Below, one piece after another: positions 34,014 to 35,350 of a stretch of DNA of 35,350 bases. The notes beneath the pieces are model-generated. The model was given only the letters and a program-made list of their open reading frames with translations. It made no database searches and was not told where the DNA came from. The first letter of the stretch is position 1. Each line of letters opens with the position of its first letter. A program made the translations under genes and the position numbers. Origin of the DNA: an uncultured SAR86 cluster bacterium (GTDB lineage Bacteria; Pseudomonadota; Gammaproteobacteria; Magnimaribacterales; D2472); NCBI GenBank assembly GCA_902541365.1, contig CACBQK010000009.1:1-35350 (forward strand). The letters run 5' to 3'.

Positions 34014-35350
34014 ATGAAAAGAATATTAATAAATAGTTCTTATAACGACGAATTGCGTGTTGCGCTTGTTGACGGTGCAAAATTATTTGATTTAGATACA
34101 GAAGTTACTGATAGAGTTCTTTACAAAGGCAGTATCTTTAAGGCAACAGTTTCTAGGATTGAGCAAAGCTTAAATGCGGCTTTTGTGGATTTTGGATCAA
34201 CCAGACATGGATTCTTACCACTTAAAGAGCTATCAAGAAATTTTTACAAAAAAAATTCGCAAGGTAAGTCAGAGTGCATACTTCAAGAGGGTCAGGAGAT
34301 ACTAGTTCAAATTAATAAAGAGGAAAGAGGCACTAAAGGTGCAACTTTATCAACTCAGATATCCATAGCTGGTCGTTTTATGGTTTTAATAGCTAATTCT
34401 GATAAATCAGGTGGTATTTCAAGAAGAATTACAGGAGATGAGAGAGAAGATCTAAAAAATCAAATCTCAAAACTAGATATACCTGAGGGTATGAGTGTGA
34501 TTATTCGGACTGCTGGTATAGATAGATCATTTGAAGAACTTCAAAATGACCTCACTTATCTTATTTCTCTATGGGATGATATCAATGCTACGCAAGCTTC
34601 AGCAGATTCGCCTCAATTGATTTACAAAGACGATAAGCTAATAGTTCGAGTTTTTAGGGATATTTTTCGAGATGATATAGAAGAAATTTTAGTAGATGAT
34701 AAATCTGTATTTGAGGAAGCTAAAAACTTTGCTGAATTAGTCATTCCTGATCAAAAAGATAAAGTAAAGCTATATGATGAAGAAATCCCTCTTTTTAATA
34801 GATATCAAATAGAATCACAGATTGAATTAGCTTTCCAAAGAGAAATTTCTCTTCCATCAGGAGGATCTATAGTTATAGACCCCACTGAAGCAATGACAAC
34901 TATTGATATTAATTCAGCCCGATCAACTAAAGGTAAGGATATTGAAGAAACAGCTCTTAAGACAAACTTAGAGGCAGCAAAAGAAATTGCAAGACAATTA
35001 AGGTTAAGAGATGTTGGTGGATTAATAGTTATAGATTTTATTGATATGCAAAATGAAGATTCACAAAATAAAGTTGAAAACGCTTTTAGAAGAGCTGTAT
35101 CGTCTGATAGAGCTAGAATTCAAATAGCGAGTATCTCAAGATTTGGATTACTTGAAATTTCTAGGCAAAGACTTAAGCCCTCATTAAATGAGACATATGA
35201 CATAGAGCATGTTTTAGTTAGAGGACCCAGATCAATAGGACAATCAATTTTAAGAATTATTGGCGAAGATGTAGCTAAAGATAATACTGCGGAGATACAG
35301 GTTTATGTTCCTGCAGATGTTGCAAGCTATTTATTGAATGAGAAAAGAAG
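34014..35350 (+). CDS. rne: Ribonuclease E, N-terminal part (3' end outside window), zinc-link missing
   Basis: Endonuclease that starts mRNA decay and processes rRNA/tRNA precursors. 445 complete codons are visible, open to the window edge. Start ATG 34014 with AAGGAG five bases upstream. Order: N-terminal MKRILINSS; S1 domain (KGSIFKATVSRIEQSLNAAF); 5'-sensor region; DNase-I-like domain with the Mg-binding Asp298 (TTIDINSARST) and Asp341 (LIVIDFIDM), spaced 43 residues as Asp303/Asp346 in E. coli; SRFGLLEISRQRLKPSL; and the beginning of the small domain (VASYLLNEKR). The CPxCxG zinc-link expected at about residue 399 is replaced by YDIEHVLVRGPRSIG, six residues shorter and cysteine-free. 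The C-terminal degradosome scaffold is outside the window. RNase G is excluded mainly by synteny with rluC and by closer agreement with RNase E. Confidence 0.95.
   Translation, partial: MKRILINSSYNDELRVALVDGAKLFDLDTEVTDRVLYKGSIFKATVSRIEQSLNAAFVDFGSTRHGFLPLKELSRNFYKKNSQGKSECILQEGQEILVQINKEERGTKGATLSTQISIAGRFMVLIANSDKSGGISRRITGDEREDLKNQISKLDIPEGMSVIIRTAGIDRSFEELQNDLTYLISLWDDINATQASADSPQLIYKDDKLIVRVFRDIFRDDIEEILVDDKSVFEEAKNFAELVIPDQKDKVKLYDEEIPLFNRYQIESQIELAFQREISLPSGGSIVIDPTEAMTTIDINSARSTKGKDIEETALKTNLEAAKEIARQLRLRDVGGLIVIDFIDMQNEDSQNKVENAFRRAVSSDRARIQIASISRFGLLEISRQRLKPSLNETYDIEHVLVRGPRSIGQSILRIIGEDVAKDNTAEIQVYVPADVASYLLNEKR

Noticed and set aside
1..35350. CRISPR arrays, insertion sequences, prophage genes, tRNA or rRNA genes
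   Set aside because: No regularly spaced repeats, transposase or phage motifs or RNA-gene signatures were seen; nearly all bases are accounted for by recognised chromosomal genes.

Overview
The window is AT-rich (roughly one third G+C by eye), almost fully coding, with very short or overlapping gene junctions and many TTG/GTG starts. Gene content and gene order are gammaproteobacterial. One block (aceA end, nqrM, apbE, nqrF-A, a long GAPDH, mfd, csiV) resembles the nqr/gap/mfd neighbourhood I recall from Pseudomonas. A second block (rne divergent from rluC, then rpmF-fabD-fabG-acpP-fabF-mltG-tmk-holB) follows the order known from E. coli. AT-richness, compactness, Na+-NQR and secreted marine-type hydrolases together suggest a streamlined surface-ocean gammaproteobacterium such as SAR86. 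That assignment is inference; no rRNA gene is present to test it.

Layout. 1-669: 3' end of isocitrate lyase on the + strand. 653-7637 (- strand): complete Na+-translocating NADH:quinone reductase operon nqrABCDEF, followed by its flavinylation enzyme (apbE) and iron-site maturation factor (nqrM). 7706-11483 (- strand): an N-terminally extended glyceraldehyde-3-phosphate dehydrogenase preceded by two translationally coupled acyl-CoA dehydrogenases that look like the two halves of a heteromeric enzyme. 11517-15162 (+): mfd and csiV. 15159-15764 (-): nfuA. 15906-18002 (+): a lipoprotein oligopeptidase B. 17999-33827 (-): one long same-strand series. Read in transcription order it is rluC, rpmF, fabD, fabG, acpP, fabF, mltG, tmk, holB, a glutaredoxin, an AGCS Na+/amino-acid symporter with an extra ~115-residue domain, a GH16 glucanase lipoprotein and a 2062-residue subtilase lipoprotein with cadherin-like repeats. 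34014-end (+): rne, cut by the window edge.

How the parts fit: NQR makes a sodium gradient that the AGCS symporter could use. The GH16 enzyme, the subtilase and the lipoprotein peptidase would supply sugars and peptides from polymers at the cell surface. The fab/acpP/mltG/tmk/holB genes are housekeeping growth genes.

The points most worth a second look are these. The rne Shine-Dalgarno is sealed in a hairpin ending at the start codon, below two mutually exclusive upstream stems. RNase E lacks the CPxC zinc-link and the delta-prime clamp-loader subunit lacks its four-cysteine zinc module. The fab cluster has lost plsX, fabH, pabC and the rluC-rpmF spacer gene yceD. A perfect 20-bp palindrome covers the probable acpP promoter. 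apbE has no ATG/GTG/TTG start at a plausible position. Two convergent gene pairs end inside the same TTAA tetranucleotide. I see no CRISPR array, IS element, prophage, tRNA or rRNA gene, and no convincing intrinsic terminator. No gene-free stretch exceeds 300 bases; the longest is the 186-base rluC-rne divergent region.
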